This document shows positions 61,037 through 61,054 of a DNA stretch of 61,054 bases, one piece after another. Under the pieces are notes generated by a model, which saw nothing but the letters and a program-made list of their open reading frames with translations, was not told where the DNA came from and did not search any database. Positions within the stretch are counted from its first letter, which is position 1. The number at the start of each line of letters is the position of its first letter. Both the position numbers and the translations under genes were made by a program. Location: the NCBI GenBank assembly GCA_002070905.1, contig MWEF01000007.1, forward strand, positions 1 through 61,054, read 5' to 3'. This stretch comes from Tenericutes bacterium ADurb.Bin087. GTDB lineage: Bacteria > Bacillota_I > Bacilli_A > RFN20 > CAG-826.

Positions 61037-61054
61037 ATTTGTATTTCTCCTTTA

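Overview
The window looks like chromosomal DNA from a low-GC, Gram-positive-derived bacterium near the Bacilli/Mollicutes boundary (Acholeplasma-, Izemoplasma-, RF39- or Erysipelotrichia-like). This is inferred from gene content, not from a database search. The signs are AT-rich, densely overlapping genes and a Bacillus-type block rny-ymdB-miaB-ricA-mutS-mutL-miaA. RNase Y, DnaD, RecU, GpsB, YhaM and SufCDSUB are present, and so is a diacylglycerol glucosyltransferase resembling the Acholeplasma enzyme. TGA is a stop codon (miaA ends in TGA) and tryptophan is TGG, so the Mycoplasma code is not used. I see no CRISPR array, insertion sequence or intact prophage.

Layout. 86-5884: argS, a broken BspA-like leucine-rich-repeat lipoprotein gene, and ychF. 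5988-6185: a cold-shock protein. 22.0-6.3 kb (leftward): a long gene string from rny through ymdB, miaB, ricA, mutS, mutL, miaA, fhs and a DUF951 gene into a three-gene ABC exporter cluster. 25.1-22.3 kb (leftward): gpsB, RNase P RNA, pgsA, a CinA-domain gene, recA. 25.2-26.5 kb (rightward): a DEDDh exonuclease and recU. 33.0-26.5 kb (leftward): a tail-anchored protein, cmk, der, hup, a short cca, a glmS homologue, dnaD, nth. 33.1-34.2 kb: ferredoxin facing an FMN-riboswitch-controlled riboflavin transporter. 43.1-34.2 kb (leftward): sufC-D-S-U-B running with overlaps into mnmG-rsmG-parA-parB. 43.4-49.1 kb (rightward): a copper-type P-ATPase and two PrsA-like lipoproteins of distinct base composition. 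49.2-53.8 kb: hit, yhaM, recX, a glycolipid glucosyltransferase and a flippase-like membrane protein. 53.9-61.0 kb: GH3 glycosidase, alpha/beta hydrolase, tRNA-Leu/Thr/Val, a cytoplasmic M13 peptidase, tRNA-Ile, rpsI and rplM.

Themes. Mismatch repair (MutSL), recombination (RecA, RecU, RecX) and base excision (Nth) are all present. RNA metabolism is represented by RNase Y, YhaM, RNase P, MiaA, MiaB, MnmG, RsmG and Cca. Iron-sulfur assembly is physically joined to tRNA modification and chromosome partition genes, an arrangement worth checking.

The most interesting signals are: a GlmS homologue whose glutaminase site is destroyed (catalytic Cys to Ser plus loss of other conserved residues) while the isomerase site is intact; a ParB lacking the usual CTP-binding residues; an ABC ATPase that appears to start at ATT behind a perfect Shine-Dalgarno; a two-hit broken BspA gene with a canonical -1 slippery heptamer at codon 2; a half-length CCA-adding enzyme; and several promoter or leader dyads (mutS, copA, rny, csp, argS). 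No wholly unknown multi-gene system is obvious. The ABC exporter cluster and the suf-to-parB gene string are the nearest candidates.
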